Part shown: positions 47,153-57,802 of the stretch, piece after piece
Position numbering within the stretch: position 1 is the first letter of the stretch
How the letters are laid out: each line of letters begins with the position of its first letter
Origin: Rana temporaria
Taxonomy: Eukaryota; Chordata; Amphibia; Anura; Ranidae
DNA: 64,000 bases
Direction: 5' to 3'
Assembly: GCF_905171775.1 (NCBI RefSeq)
Contig: NC_053494.1
Location: 48,021,981 to 48,085,980, forward strand
Translations under genes and position numbers: made by a program
The notes under the pieces: model-generated
The model's input: only the letters and a program-made list of their open reading frames with translations
Database searches by the model: none
Told to the model about the DNA's origin: nothing

Positions 47153-47365
47153 GCACAACTGTGAAATTTCTCAGGCAAATAGCACTGCACTGAACACGTG
47201 TATATATAGGGAAGCCAACAGGGAAGGGACCCTGGAAGTAATAAAAAGGAAAGGATATAAACCCATGGTACAGCAGGCGAAGCCCATGGGTGAACTGTGA
47301 AACCAAACAACAAATGTGAAATGCAGTCACAAAACTACCAGAACTCTGCAACAAGGAGGAAAGAA

Positions 47366-47594
47366 TTTCACACTGAGGCGGGTTTCAGGCATTTTAGCGC
47401 TAGAAATAGCCTCTAAATAACACCTGAAAACCGACTCCCATTCATTTCAGTGTGACTTTTCACACTGGGGCAGTGCGCTTGCGGGATGTTCTGAAAAGTC
47501 TTGCAAGCAGCATCTTTGAGGTGGTTTAGGAGCGCTGAAAACGAGTGGCACTTTAGCGCTAACGCTCGGCGGCCCCAGTGTGAAAGTAGCCTCT
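47366..47594. mobile_element. MITE (AGGCGGGTTTCAGGC / GTGTGAAAGTAGCCTC)
   Basis: Imperfect terminal pairing, with inner TTTAGCGC / GCGCTAAA-type modules and CAGTGTGA. Boundaries approximate. Confidence 0.5.
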
Positions 47595-47947
47595 AAATTT
47601 TCGCGTCGTTTTTCACGTTGTGAAAAATGGTTGTGTGTAGGCTTTAATGACGTGAAAAAACGTGCATGCTCAAAAGCAAGTTATGAGTTGGGAGCGCTTG
47701 TTCTGGTAAAACTAGCGTTTGTAATGGAGATAGTACATTCGTCACGCTGTATCAGACTAAAAAGCACGAAGACTGAAAAGCGCGAATCGTCTCTCACCAA
47801 ACTTTTACTAACATGAAATCAGCAAAAGCAGCCCCAAGGGTGGCCTCATTCGAATGGTACTTCCTCTTTATAGTGCCGTCGCACGTGTTGTACGTCACCG
47901 CGCTTTGCATTTTTTTCCCACGATCGTGTGTAGGCAAGGCAGACTTA
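47595..47947. mobile_element. MITE related to 20827-21165, left end lost
   Basis: Shares AAAAGCAAGTTATGAG, GTACGTCACCGCGCTTTGC and GTGTGTAGGCAAGGCAGAC with the element at 20827. It begins abruptly at the neighbouring MITE. Confidence 0.6.
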
Positions 47948-48041
47948 GAATATGTGTTTTTGCATAACTTTGAAGTTGTTGGTTGTATTTAGTGCCAGAA
48001 AAGTCCCATACACTCATGACTTATGTGAAATTCCTAACTGA

Positions 48042-48958
48042 GGGCCAGATTCACAAAGGAGATACGACGGAGTATCTCAGATACTCCGTCGTATCTCAGA
48101 TACTCCGTCGTATCTCAGATACTCCGTCGTATCTCTCAGGCCCCGTACACACGACCGAGTTTCTCGGCAGAATTCAGCCAGAAACTCGGTCGGAGCCGTA
48201 TTCTGCCGAGAAACTCGGTCGTGTGTACACTTTTCAGCGAGGAACATGTTCTCTATTTCCTCGTTGTTCAATGAGGAAAGTCGGCCCGCCGAGCTCCTCG
48301 GCGGCTTCCACACTGAACTCGCCGAGGAACTCGATGTGTTTGGCACGTCGAGTTCCTCGGTCGTGTGTACGGGGCCTCAGAGTATCTATGCGGCTGATTC
48401 ATAGAATCAGTTACGCATATATAGCCCTAAGATCCGCCGCTGGGGGTAGTTTGCGTCGTAAACCAGCGTCGGGTATGCAAATAAGGAGTTACGGCGATCC
48501 ACAACGGTTTTTCGCGTTCGCTACATCGCTGCTAGTCTAGTTTCCTGTCGCAAAGTTAGTCGTCGTTTTGGGTGCCCTAACTTTACACAGCACACGTATG
48601 TGCTGTATAAAGTATGGCCGTCGTTCCCGCGTCGAAATTTGAAAATTCACGTCGTTTGCGTAAGACGTCCGGATATACGGAAGTACGCTACGCACGTCGC
48701 CGTTCGAAAAAATGACGTCACTTCGCGCAAAGCACGGCGGTAATTTCGAAACGGAGCATGCGCAGTAGGTCCGGCGCGGGAGCGCGCCTAATTTAAATGG
48801 CACACGCCCCTTTAAATTACGCGGGCTTACGCCGGAGGCCGCCGGCGTAGGTTTTCATTGCAAGTGCTTTGTGAATCAGGCACTTGCGATGAAAACTTGC
48901 GGCGGTGTAACGTATCTACGATACGTTACGCCGCCGCACTTCTACGTGAATCTGGCCC
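48042..48958. mobile_element. GGGCCAGATTCAC MITE interrupted by a nested MITE
   Basis: The same element as 16041-16737, including AGTTTGCGTCGTAAACCAGCGTCGG-type and ATGAAAACTTGCGG blocks. The GATACTCCGTCGTATCTCA unit is expanded to three tandem copies (48078-48135). A 238-bp element sits in it at 48139-48376. Flanks TGA and TTA do not match. Confidence 0.88.
48139..48376. mobile_element. nested Harbinger-like MITE (CGAGTTTCTCGGC modules)
   Basis: The ends GGCCCCGTACACACGACCGA and its inverse are perfect over at least 16 bp. TCA is duplicated (48136-48138 and 48377-48379). The copy at 16041 shows the empty site ctctcagagtatc. Confidence 0.92.
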
Positions 48959-49077
48959 TTAATTGTTTATTCCTGTATGACCCTACAAACTGAAAATAAA
49001 AAAATTACAAATTGAGAAGATAAATCTTCCCAGTGGGGTCAAAAGCTGAAAAAAAAGATTTAGCTATTATACACTTT

Positions 49078-49312
49078 ATGGGTTGAAGAAAAAAAACATT
49101 ATAATAATATTTTTTTTCAAAAAGATGGACTTTGTAGGCACATTGAGATATTATCAAAATATTATTTTAATAATACATAAATAAATACATTGATGCATCT
49201 ATAAAAATGTATGTATTATTAAAATAATCTTTTGATATTATCTCAATGTGCCTACAAAGTCCATCTTTTTGAAAAAAAATATTATTATAATGTTTTTTTC
49301 TTCAACCCATAT
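49078..49312. repeat. long near-perfect hairpin
   Basis: Arms of about 110 bp: TATGGGTTGAAGAAAAAAAA...GATGGACTTTGTAGGCAC and its inverse pair around ATACATTGATGCATCTAT at the centre, with very few mismatches. A probable fold-back MITE; the arms would give a long dsRNA if transcribed. Confidence 0.85.
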
Positions 49313-50309
49313 ATTATAGGATGTGGCACTTATTTTACATAGGGTGTTTAATTACCACCCTAGGGCAACTGTAATCAACTTAAAATCATATTTTATGCTT
49401 TAATTTTAATACAGGTTATCTTGGGATTTACAAAGGAGAAATATAAAGTGCATGTTTTTTACATTTGCTACTGATTTTATGCTCAGAACAGTTCTCTTTT
49501 AAATATCTACATACAGAATAATCTCATTTCCAGAATAATGTTAGGATATTCATGTGAATATTTAAACTGTTGGTGCATATCTAATATCAATTTAATACAG
49601 CTCACTTATAAATACTGTCTTTGTGCCAGATAGGAAAATGTTAACTTTGGACACAGTGGCCTCTTTGTTGGCAAATGAGCAATGCAGAAGTTTGACTGAT
49701 GGAGGAACGAGATGGGGCATGCATGGAGGCCGAGAGGAAAGTAAAGACCCAAGAGGTGGCATTTTTCATAGATGACAACTTCATATCTTTCTTCAGAGAC
49801 AGAATCTCAATCCTTCTGTCACCCTCTTATTAAACCTACAGGAAAGAGGAAGCATATTGTCTGCGGGTATAATCTATGGACTCTTTAGTGTCTTAAATCA
49901 ACAGTCCCGCCTAATTTCCACAGGGAACGCACTTCCCATGGTCTTGGCTTTCTCTTTTTCTTTTTTGGTGTTGGCCCAATTCATCTTTGTTCTCATCCAT
50001 AAAAGTTGTTTATTTTACTTTCCATTTTCCTGTTTGAAGTATTGCTTTACTTATCGGCTGCTGGCAATTAAAACACACTTTCATCATTGTGGTTTTCAGC
50101 TGAGTGTAACTGTGACTTTCATAAATCTGTTCTGCTCTTGCCCGGCTCTCGAAGATCATGTTAGCGATCCCCATCATTGACTCTCCAGTCAATACAATAA
50201 ACTGTAAGAGTGCTTTTTTATGCTTTCTTTCCACACTGTTATATACTTTGGTAGTAACTGTAGTTGTAGAAGACTTGTAAAGCCAAGGAACGGTGGATCA
50301 CAAGCACAG
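49313..50309. other. no gene recognised
   Basis: An ORF at 49857-50180 (plus) is Leu/Phe-rich without a known motif and has no supporting context. Confidence 0.4.
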
Positions 50310-50312
50310 TAA

Positions 50313-50731
50313 AGCCTCGTACACACGATCAGTCCATCCGATGAGAACGGTCTGATGGACCGTTGTCATCGGTTAACCGATGAAGCTGACTGATGGTCCG
50401 TCGCGCCCACACACCATCGGTTAAATAACTGATCGTGTCAGAACGTGGTGACGTAAAACACAACGACGTGCTGAAAAAAACGAAGTTCAATGCTTCCAAG
50501 CATGCGTCGACTTGATTCTGAGCATGCCTGGATTTTTAACCGATGGTTGTGCCTACTAACGATCGTTTTTTTCCCATCGGTTAGGAATCCATCGGTTAAA
50601 TTTAAAGCAATTTGGCTTTTTTTTAACCAATGGTTAAATAACCTATGGGGCCCACACACGATCGGTTTTGACCGATGAAAACGGTCCATCAGACCGTTGT
50701 CCTCTGGTTAACCTATCGTGTGTACGAGGCC
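50313..50731. mobile_element. Harbinger-like MITE (GATCAGTCC / GATAGGTTA ends)
   Basis: TAA at 50310-50312 and 50732-50734. The ends AGCCTCGTACACACGATCAG and, inverted, GGCCTCGTACACACGATAGG. Core words GACGTAAAACACAACGACG and AATGCTTCCAAGCATGC are the inverse of those at 24683 and 41239. Confidence 0.88.
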
Positions 50732-50801
50732 TAACTTGCATTGGATGTTCGGTCTCCATTGCTTTCCGTGAGGCTGCCAAGAAAATTCTCTAGGTCTCTA
50801 A

Positions 50802-51198
50802 TGTCGCGTACACACGATCGGATTTCTGATGGAATAAAATCCGATGGGATTTTTCGTCAGAATTCCGATGAAGCCGACTTTCATCAGTCTTGCCTACACA
50901 CTATCAGACTAAATTCCGACTGTCCAAAACACAGTGACGTAAAACACTAGTTCAATGCTTCCGAGCATGTGTCGACTTGATTCTGAGCATGCATGGATTT
51001 TTCTCCGATAGAGTTCCACACAGACGATCAGAATTTCCTATCTTTTTTTTTTTGTCATCGGAAAAATTTAAAACATGTTCTATTTTTTTACACAGATGGA
51101 AAAAAGTCCAATTGGGCCCACACACAATCGTTTTTTCTGGTGAATAAAGTCCAGCTGACTTTTTTCATCGGAAAAAAAACGATCGTGGGTAAACGGCA
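50802..51198. mobile_element. Harbinger-like MITE (CGGATTTCTGATGG)
   Basis: TAA at 50799-50801 and 51199-51201. The ends TGTCGCGTACACACGATCGG and, inverted, TGCCGTTTACCCACGATCG. Shares GACGTAAAACAC and TTCAATGCTTCCGAGCATG with the neighbouring subfamilies. Confidence 0.82.
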
Positions 51199-51400
51199 TA
51201 ACGCTTTCTTGTGTCCATTCCACTATTCCCCAAGTTTGTTTCCCCCATCTCATTGTAGCTTTCTTCTATGTTTCTACTTGTAAACATGATAAAAAAACAC
51301 ACTGATCTTTTTGCGAGAACAGTTACATTTTGCTAAATGTCCTAGTTTCTTATTAATTCTGTAAAATGTTTTTTCATGACAGTTGATTTGCAAAAACTAT

Positions 51401-51889
51401 GGGCTAGATTCAGAAAGAATTTACGCCGGCGTATCAATAGATACGCCGGCGTAAATTCAAATCTGCGCCGGCGTATCTTCATTCTGTATTAAGAAAGCAA
51501 GATACGCCAAAATTAGGCTAAGATCCGACTGGCGTAAGTCTCTTACGCCATTGTATCTTAGTTGCATATTTACGCTGGCCGCTAGGTGGCGCTGCCGTCT
51601 ATTTCAGCGTAGAATATGCAAATGCACTGGATACACCGATTCAGAAACGAACGTGCGCCCAGCGGATTTTTTTACGTTGTTTGCGTAAGGCTTTTTCAGG
51701 CGTAACGTTACTCCTGCTATATGAGGCATAGCCAATGTTAAGTATGGACGTCGTTCCCGCGTCAAATTTTAATTTTTTTACGTAGTTTGCGTAAGTCGTT
51801 CGCAAATAGGGCTTTGCGTAAATTACGTTCACGTAGAAATCATTGACTATTTGTAACGTGATTAGGAGCATGCGCACTGGGATACCTTG
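51401..51889. mobile_element. GGGCTAGATTCAG MITE, right end lost
   Basis: Start GGGCTAGATTCAGAAAG, then ACGCCGGCGTATC hairpins and GTATGGACGTCGTTCCCGCG, as in the 48042 and 59456 families. It is interrupted or truncated at about 51889 by the next element. Confidence 0.65.
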
Positions 51890-52293
51890 GATGTTTTTTC
51901 CGATGGAATTCCACTCAAGCTTGGCTTGCATACACACGGTCACACAAAAGTTCTCTGAACTTTGGACCGTCAAGAATGCGGTGACGTACAACACTACGAC
52001 GAGTCGAGAAAATTAAGTTCAATGCTTCCGAGCATGCATCGAATTGTTTCCGAGCATGCGTCGAATTGTTTCCGAGCATGGGTCGGAATTTTGCGCATTG
52101 GAATTGCTACAGACGATCAGATTCTCCGATAGAAATCTTTTCAAGCGGAAAATTTGAGAACCAGCTCTCAATCTTTTGTTAGCGGAAATTTTGACAGCAA
52201 AAGTCTGATGGAGCATACACACGGTCGAAATTTCCATTCAAAAGCTCACATTGGACTTTTGATGTCGGAATTTCCGATCATGTGTACGGGGCA
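51890..52293. mobile_element. Harbinger-like MITE (CATACACACGGTC modules)
   Basis: The right end ATCATGTGTACGGGGCA precedes TAA (52294-52296). The left end is merged with the preceding element. The interior has three short repeats of ATGCTTCCGAGCATG / TTGTTTCCGAGCATG. Confidence 0.6.
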
Positions 52294-52296
52294 TAA

Positions 52297-52675
52297 TGAC
52301 ATAATTAGACAGAGCCTGCTTTCTAAAATATGCAGATGCTGAGAGGAGGAGTTTCATGAGGCGGAGTCAGTACAGGAATCACTACTTACAGGAAGCAAGG
52401 TTCCATGGGATATGTAGTCATTAGAAATTAAAAAACAAACAGCAGAGGAGAAGCTGCAAAGCATGCAGGGAATACAGGAAGCTGTGGAAAGTGATGGCTA
52501 GCAGACAGGCAGCACTCACAACATCAAAGGAGATTTTTCTAATAAGCTTATATTGGATTATAAAATATAATCATTGCTTCTATTGCTATTATAATACTGA
52601 TGTTATTCAATGAAGGTGTTTTCTGTGACAAAAGATTTCCTCTAACAGACCTGACATTGCCTAAAATCTCAACAC
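52297..52675. other. no gene recognised
   Basis: Purine-rich stretch (ggaggag, caggaagca) without a gene signature. Confidence 0.4.
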
Positions 52676-52678
52676 TAA

Positions 52679-52950
52679 GGCTGCATTCACACCTCGGCGT
52701 ATATATACGCCTGAAGCACGACGCTCGTGCCGCTGAAGGGGCGAATTTCCATTGATGTCTATGAGATGGTTCACGCCGAACGCCGAAACGCCTGCCGCCT
52801 GCCGCCTGAAAACTAGTCCCGGACCCTTTTTTTCAGGCGGCATTGGCATTCGGGCATAGACATCAATGGAAATTATCTGTAAAAAAAAAAAAAGTAAACA
52901 AATCGCGGCAAAATACGCCGCGTACGCGGCGTTACAATGTGAATGCAGCC
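52679..52950. mobile_element. TAA-flanked MITE (GGCTGCATTCACAC)
   Basis: TAA at 52676-52678 and 52951-52953. The ends GGCTGCATTCACACCTCGG and ATGTGAATGCAGCC. Interior hairpins: GACATCAATGGAAAT and ATTTCCATTGATGTC. Confidence 0.88.
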
Positions 52951-52953
52951 TAA

Positions 52954-54115
52954 TATCTTCCTATAAACTTTGTCAGCAGCACACTTTGCTTTCCCTATCA
53001 TAATCAAATCACATTGAAATTATGACTGTGACTTCATCTTTTTTTTAGCTAGAGGACTGACTTATCCAAAAATTGTATGTAAACCCTAACATTGAATTTC
53101 CTTATTGGCTCCCTTTTTGTTTGTTAAATATATGATTGAAAGTGTTTTGTTATACCTGTTTGATAAGTAAAAAAAAAAAAAAAAACTGTTGATCTTGCCA
53201 AAAATCTTGTGAGTTGATAACTTCCTGTGCCCATACTGACTGTTCTCAGTTACATTGTTCACAACTGTCTCTGAGGACTGCAGAAGAACCCAACCCCTCT
53301 ATCTCATGGAGAATAGGACAGGGCAGGTTCCCTTATCCTATTTTGTTTCCGTCGTCCTGATTCAGATAGGTGAGCGAGTGTTGTCATCTTAGGACTGAAA
53401 GCATCTTACCAGCAGAATCTCTGGCTAAAAATAAAAGGGAAAAAAGCCTGCTTAAGGAAAACTAAGGCCGTCACCACATCTAAGGACCAGTAAACTGCAA
53501 TATATTACATTCAAGTGTAGATGCACTTGAAATTCACTTGTTTAAAAATACCAAATAGCATTTTACCCAAGAGATCAGAATTTTATTTCACTGTTATTGG
53601 TTATTGCTACTTTGTAAAGCATTTACACAAGGCCTCGTAGAATCTGTTGGCATCACATTACATGTAAGTGCTAAATGAATGACATTAATTCTGGTAATGC
53701 GTTGCAGTATCTCTTACCATTAAATGATAGAGCCGTGCTGATTGCCAGATTCCTGTATATACAGCTGCTTTGATTCCCTGGAGTATGACAGAGGCGTGGA
53801 GGCAGGGGGTGATGTACCATTTTTTTCAGGTGTCATGGCTTTAGCTGCCATTTTAGGAATCTCTGTTACATAGCAACAGTGTAATATTTTTGCAGGTCTT
53901 CAATTAAAGACCATTGTGAAAGCAAGTAGCCAGGTCAGCTAATATTCATATTAGTAAGAGATTGATACAAATAATAAGTAATGCAGGAGGTTAGTGAACA
54001 TATACATCATAATAAAAGGATCTAAAAAATTGAGGAATATGCCAAAGGACTTTTGACTTACGTGAAAATTACCTATTTTAGAGTACAATACAGAACATGG
54101 GCAACTTATTCATAC
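52954..54115. other. no gene recognised
   Basis: No coding motif. The last part (from about 54070) may already be the 3' flank of the DIRS-like remnant. Confidence 0.4.
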
Positions 54116-54129
54116 ACCATGGGTAATAG

Positions 54130-54390
54130 TTGAATCAAAAAGGGCTGGCACCTCGGATGCTTTTGAATAAAAGTCCTTTATTGGGTACATGGGTACACAG
54201 GTACAGGCTATAGCGTATAGCCTGTACCCGTGTGCCCAAGTAACCAATAAAGGACTTTTATTCAAGAGCATCCGAGTTACCAGCCCTTTTTGAATTAAGT
54301 AGAGCACTAGAGCTAGAGCTGGCTAAAGCACCGGATCACAGTTTGTGGATTTCTATATTGGCAATGGAGCTGGGGTAACATTTTGTTTCT
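54130..54390. mobile_element. 261-bp fold-back insertion with 14-bp target duplication
   Basis: accatgggtaatag occurs at 54116-54129 and 54391-54404. Between them, a 165-bp hairpin (AAAAAGGGCTGG...CCAGCCCTTTTT, about 54137-54295) is followed by a 95-bp tail. The hairpin arms include AATAAAAGTCCTTTATTGG and its inverse. A head-to-head inverted pair plus a long target duplication is the architecture of the Penelope-like element at 2429, at small scale, although the sequences are unrelated. Confidence 0.75.
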
Positions 54391-54404
54391 ACCATGGGTA
54401 ATAG

Positions 54405-55905
54405 AGTCGTACCTTCAAGTGATTGAACATTGGCAAGGTTTTGAGGGCACCCCCCCCCCCCTGGGGAACCTCCCCTATAGCCCTACCCCACTCCTTGAGT
54501 CCTCAGACTGCAGAGTAGCCTGTGTCCTGTACTGTATTCTAAGATATGTAATTTACAGGTAAGTCAAAATCTCTTTGATCTAAAATGCACAGGACACAGG
54601 CAACTTAGTCAAGCACCATGGGACATCCCCAAGCAATGAATGCAAGGGTGGGGAAAAACTAGGCAAAGAGAACTGTGCCAACAGGCCCAAGAGACAACAA
54701 GGGTTAAACCCCAGGTTTAGAGTGCTATGCGAGAACCTTGCAGCAGAAAGTTGCATCTGCTGAAGATTGGACATCCACCGGGTAAATATTTGAAAAGGTT
54801 TGAGCAGAAGACCAGGTGACAGCATTACAGAGTTGGGTGACAGAAGCTTGGTGCCTAAAGGCCCAGGATATTCCAACATATTTGATGGAGTGGGAATAAC
54901 ACAGTGCAAGAAGAGTTTTTTTTTTTTTTGAAAAGCAAAAGCTCTTGAAATCAAATTCCAAAGCCATGGTGCAATGGTGAAATTTGAAGTAGGGAATCTG
55001 TTTGTCCAATAGAAGCAGTAGCCTATAGGTACTGTAAGGGGTTAGCTCGGTAGCGGGGTGTGTGACCCTTTGGATGGGTTCACCACACACTGAATTTATA
55101 CAGACTGGCAGTCGAAGACGGTTGAAAACAAAGTTTTCGGTTTATTTTTCCATCTTGCTGGAAAACAATTGCAAGCATCCAAACAGCATAAACAAAATCA
55201 AACATAAAATAAACCCTAGCCACTCTGGGCGTCTACCTTCCACACAGGAACCTATCTATGGAGTCTGGCTCAGCCTAGCGCTGAGCAGACAGTGCTGGTC
55301 ATACAGCAGAAAACAATAGTCTTTTGATTTTTATCACACAGGAAAATCAATCCTCTCCTCACCTCTCAGAAGACTTTCAGTGCTGCTCTCCTACTCACAA
55401 AGACTTAGGAATGATGCAGCCAATTAGTGGTAATCCTTTGGACTACTTATAGAGGCCTTAATTGCCTCATTCTGAACAGCTGAAGTTTTTCAACGGCCTC
55501 AAACCTTTCCTGGCTACATTTTTCAGCCGACGCCTAATAACAATTAGTGTATTGTCTAACAAGGCAGAAATGTATGTCCCGTTTGTGACAACACCCACAG
55601 ATTTACCTGACTTCCTGTCACAGTACACACTGATGGCTCTTCAGTCAGGCAATATAGAGAGACTTCATTTGGATGCTTAGGAGCAGGACACAAGGACAAC
55701 ATAACAATGTCCTCAAACCACTTTTGAAAAAAAGGGCCACCAATTCAGAAACATATCTGACAGATGTTAAAGTGACAAAAAAGGCTATTTTGTTGTCAAT
55801 ATCCTGTGGGTTCAAATAGTTGTTTCTATAGGGCAAATAGAACAAAATTAGGATCCCAGGGAAGCATTGGGTGCTGAAAAGGGGGTCTGATACAAAAAAC
55901 ACCAT
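54405..55905 (-). pseudogene. DIRS-like tyrosine recombinase remnant
   Basis: Minus-strand fragments of a tyrosine recombinase, the integrase of DIRS-type retrotransposons. KIAFFVTLTSVRYVSELVAL (about 55780-55720) contains the box-I Arg. TSNFTIAPWLWNLI (about 54990-54940) matches the segment before the active-site helix. YVGISWAFRHQASV (about 54870-54830) is preceded by HSIK at the HxxR position (Arg replaced by Lys). TWSSAQTFSNIYPVD carries a candidate nucleophile Tyr. Several frame changes are needed, so it is dead. A 590-bp solo LTR (55033-55622) splits it between box I and the later motifs. The RT portion of the same element probably lies at 60.6-62.2 kb, same strand, in the expected order. 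Confidence 0.72.
55033..55622. mobile_element. solo-LTR-like element, 590 bp
   Basis: Begins TGTAAGGGGTTAGCTCGG and ends CTTCCTGTCACA. GTAC is duplicated (55029-55032 and 55623-55626). TG...CA ends, no coding internal region. Distinct from the TGTAGCAC family. It is inserted into the DIRS-like recombinase, so it is younger. Confidence 0.8.
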
Positions 55906-56715
55906 GAATAAAAGTTTTTACAAGAAAATGTGAAGTCAAGGGCCTTTGAAATAAGTGAGTCCTCTCTAAGACAAAATTGACTATGCTCTCAGCAGGCAAA
56001 GTAAGATTTCTTATAAGAGGATGCAGGTCTCCTTTTTATGTCTAAGGCCCTCCAATGTAGGTTGAGAGTGTGTCCATCATTTCGGGATATACAGTTTTCC
56101 AGTGAAGAGGATGGGGAGGGGTTGGGAAATACGAAGGAGCATAGAGTATTTCTGCAAGTTCTGCAGGGGGGCTAATGAAGAAACATGTAAAGTCCTGAGA
56201 TACAACCTTTAAGGATGAATGCATGTACTAATGGCATTCAAGTTATGGGTTCCATGGCCTCCTCCATTTGTTGTAAGGTAAGGCACCCTGAAGGGTGACA
56301 TGAAAGTTATTACAACATAATCCTACCATGGGACATTTAATCCCTATTACCCAAAAATGTAAAAGATAACAAATTGTTCTGAAAAATTATTTCTTCATTG
56401 TTGCCATGTAAAGCATTGTGTAATGAAAATGTAAAGTTACATTTTCAATAAAATGTATTTGAAAAGAACTTTGCAGGAATGAGTCCTCTCTTCTTTCTCG
56501 GAGTGAGCAGTAGGTCTATACCTTAAGAGCTTCGGTAGTATTTGAGGGTTGTTTGGGGAGGTTGGTAGCTGCACTGTACAAAGTAGACATTGTGATGGAA
56601 CTAACAACTGGGTCTCCCATCATGAAAGCATCAAAGCTAGGATGTTAAGATGGTCACAATAGCGTCCTGCAGGTGAGGAATATCACAGGTGGGACATTAG
56701 GTGGGACTAAGTAAG
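55906..56715 (-). other. probable DIRS-like interior, unrecognisable
   Basis: Lies between the recombinase and, beyond the solo LTR, the RT region. Minus-strand frames (for example 56224-56042) have no motif I can name. Assignment to the DIRS-like remnant rests on position only. Confidence 0.3.
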
Positions 56716-56719
56716 TAAA

Positions 56720-57798
56720 TGTAGCACTACCCCCGAAGGAGCTTCTGGTTTGTTTTGGGTGGCATGTTACCTCGTGGCTCCTCTGCTGTCTAGGGGTGTA
56801 TGGTGAAAGTAGTAGTAACGGAATGTCCATGACAGGTGTATTTTCCTGTGCTCTTTATTACCCAGCCGGGTAAAAACAATAAAACTTGTGGTGAAGATTC
56901 AGCAGAAGGAGAAATAGCAGATTCAGGCGCAGCAATAGGGAAACATTCCTGCTTCCAACAACACTTTCTTCTTTGCCACTCCAGCCAAAGTGGGTTTAGT
57001 GTACCTGGACAGGCCTCTCTCCTCTCACTGACCTGGCAGCCAGAGTATCACTCGGACATTTAAGGGAAAAGTCTCTGCCACAGACCCTCCTTAGAATTGA
57101 GATAGCGGAGGTAATCCTCCTTAATAGACTTCACGCCTGGATCTCCTTCAAGTAGTTTTAGTTAGGTTACCGACTGATAGGTGACCAACGTTCACCCTTT
57201 TAGTACCCGGTTACCTTGATCCACGGTTGATGGTCGAGACCCTTTTGGATTACCAGCCTCTCTTGGCTCTCCTCAGGCGGACTCCCCACCGAACAGCTTC
57301 CTCTCAAAGGAAGAATGCTTGGGATCTTCTCAGGATTAGGGACCCAGTCAATCACTGGGGCCCAGCCACAGCTCAAATGTTCCGGACCAACGTGGTCCTG
57401 GAACCAGGAACACAGCGTGGCACGCGCACCCTGGCCTGGGAGGCCATTTTTCCGGGGGGACGTGATGTGGTCACCCTAAAGGTGGGTGCCACACTGGAAG
57501 AAGACCCAGACCAATGGCGTCTGTCCCATAAATATCCCCCCCCAGCATGCACAGTGAGGAAAACCCCTGCTGATAGGCTGCTGGGGAAAAGCACCCAAAC
57601 CTCGACTCCACTGCTGCCACCTCTCGTCCTGGGGTGATATCAGCACCCCAGAAGTCGACAGAATGAGACCACAATACATCCAAGCTGAGACAGAGACCCA
57701 CATTTTAACAAATTAGCCTGGTCAGAGCTAACTAACTCTCTGACCCCCTCTAAATTTAAATTAACAGCACTGGTTCTTAGAAGTAACCAGGCGCTACA
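56720..57798 (+). mobile_element. solo-LTR-like element, copy 3
   Basis: Starts TGTAGCACTACCCCCGAAGG, ends CAGGCGCTACA. TAAA is duplicated (56716-56719 and 57799-57802). Aligns with 13943-14998 and 17299-18312; GGACCAACGTGGTCC is a recognisable shared block. The plus-strand ORF at 57227-57637 lies inside the LTR and has no counterpart domain, so it is not a gene. Confidence 0.82.
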
Positions 57799-57802
57799 TA
57801 AA

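Noticed and set aside
46798..47313. 171-codon minus-strand ORF
   Set aside because: Spans the end of the TTAA-flanked MITE and the LINE tail; a product of the junction.
49857..50180. 107-codon plus-strand hydrophobic ORF
   Set aside because: Hydrophobicity follows T-richness; no start context, partner or motif.
57227..57637. 136-codon plus-strand ORF
   Set aside because: Inside solo-LTR-like copy 3; no conserved motif, and not open in the other copies.
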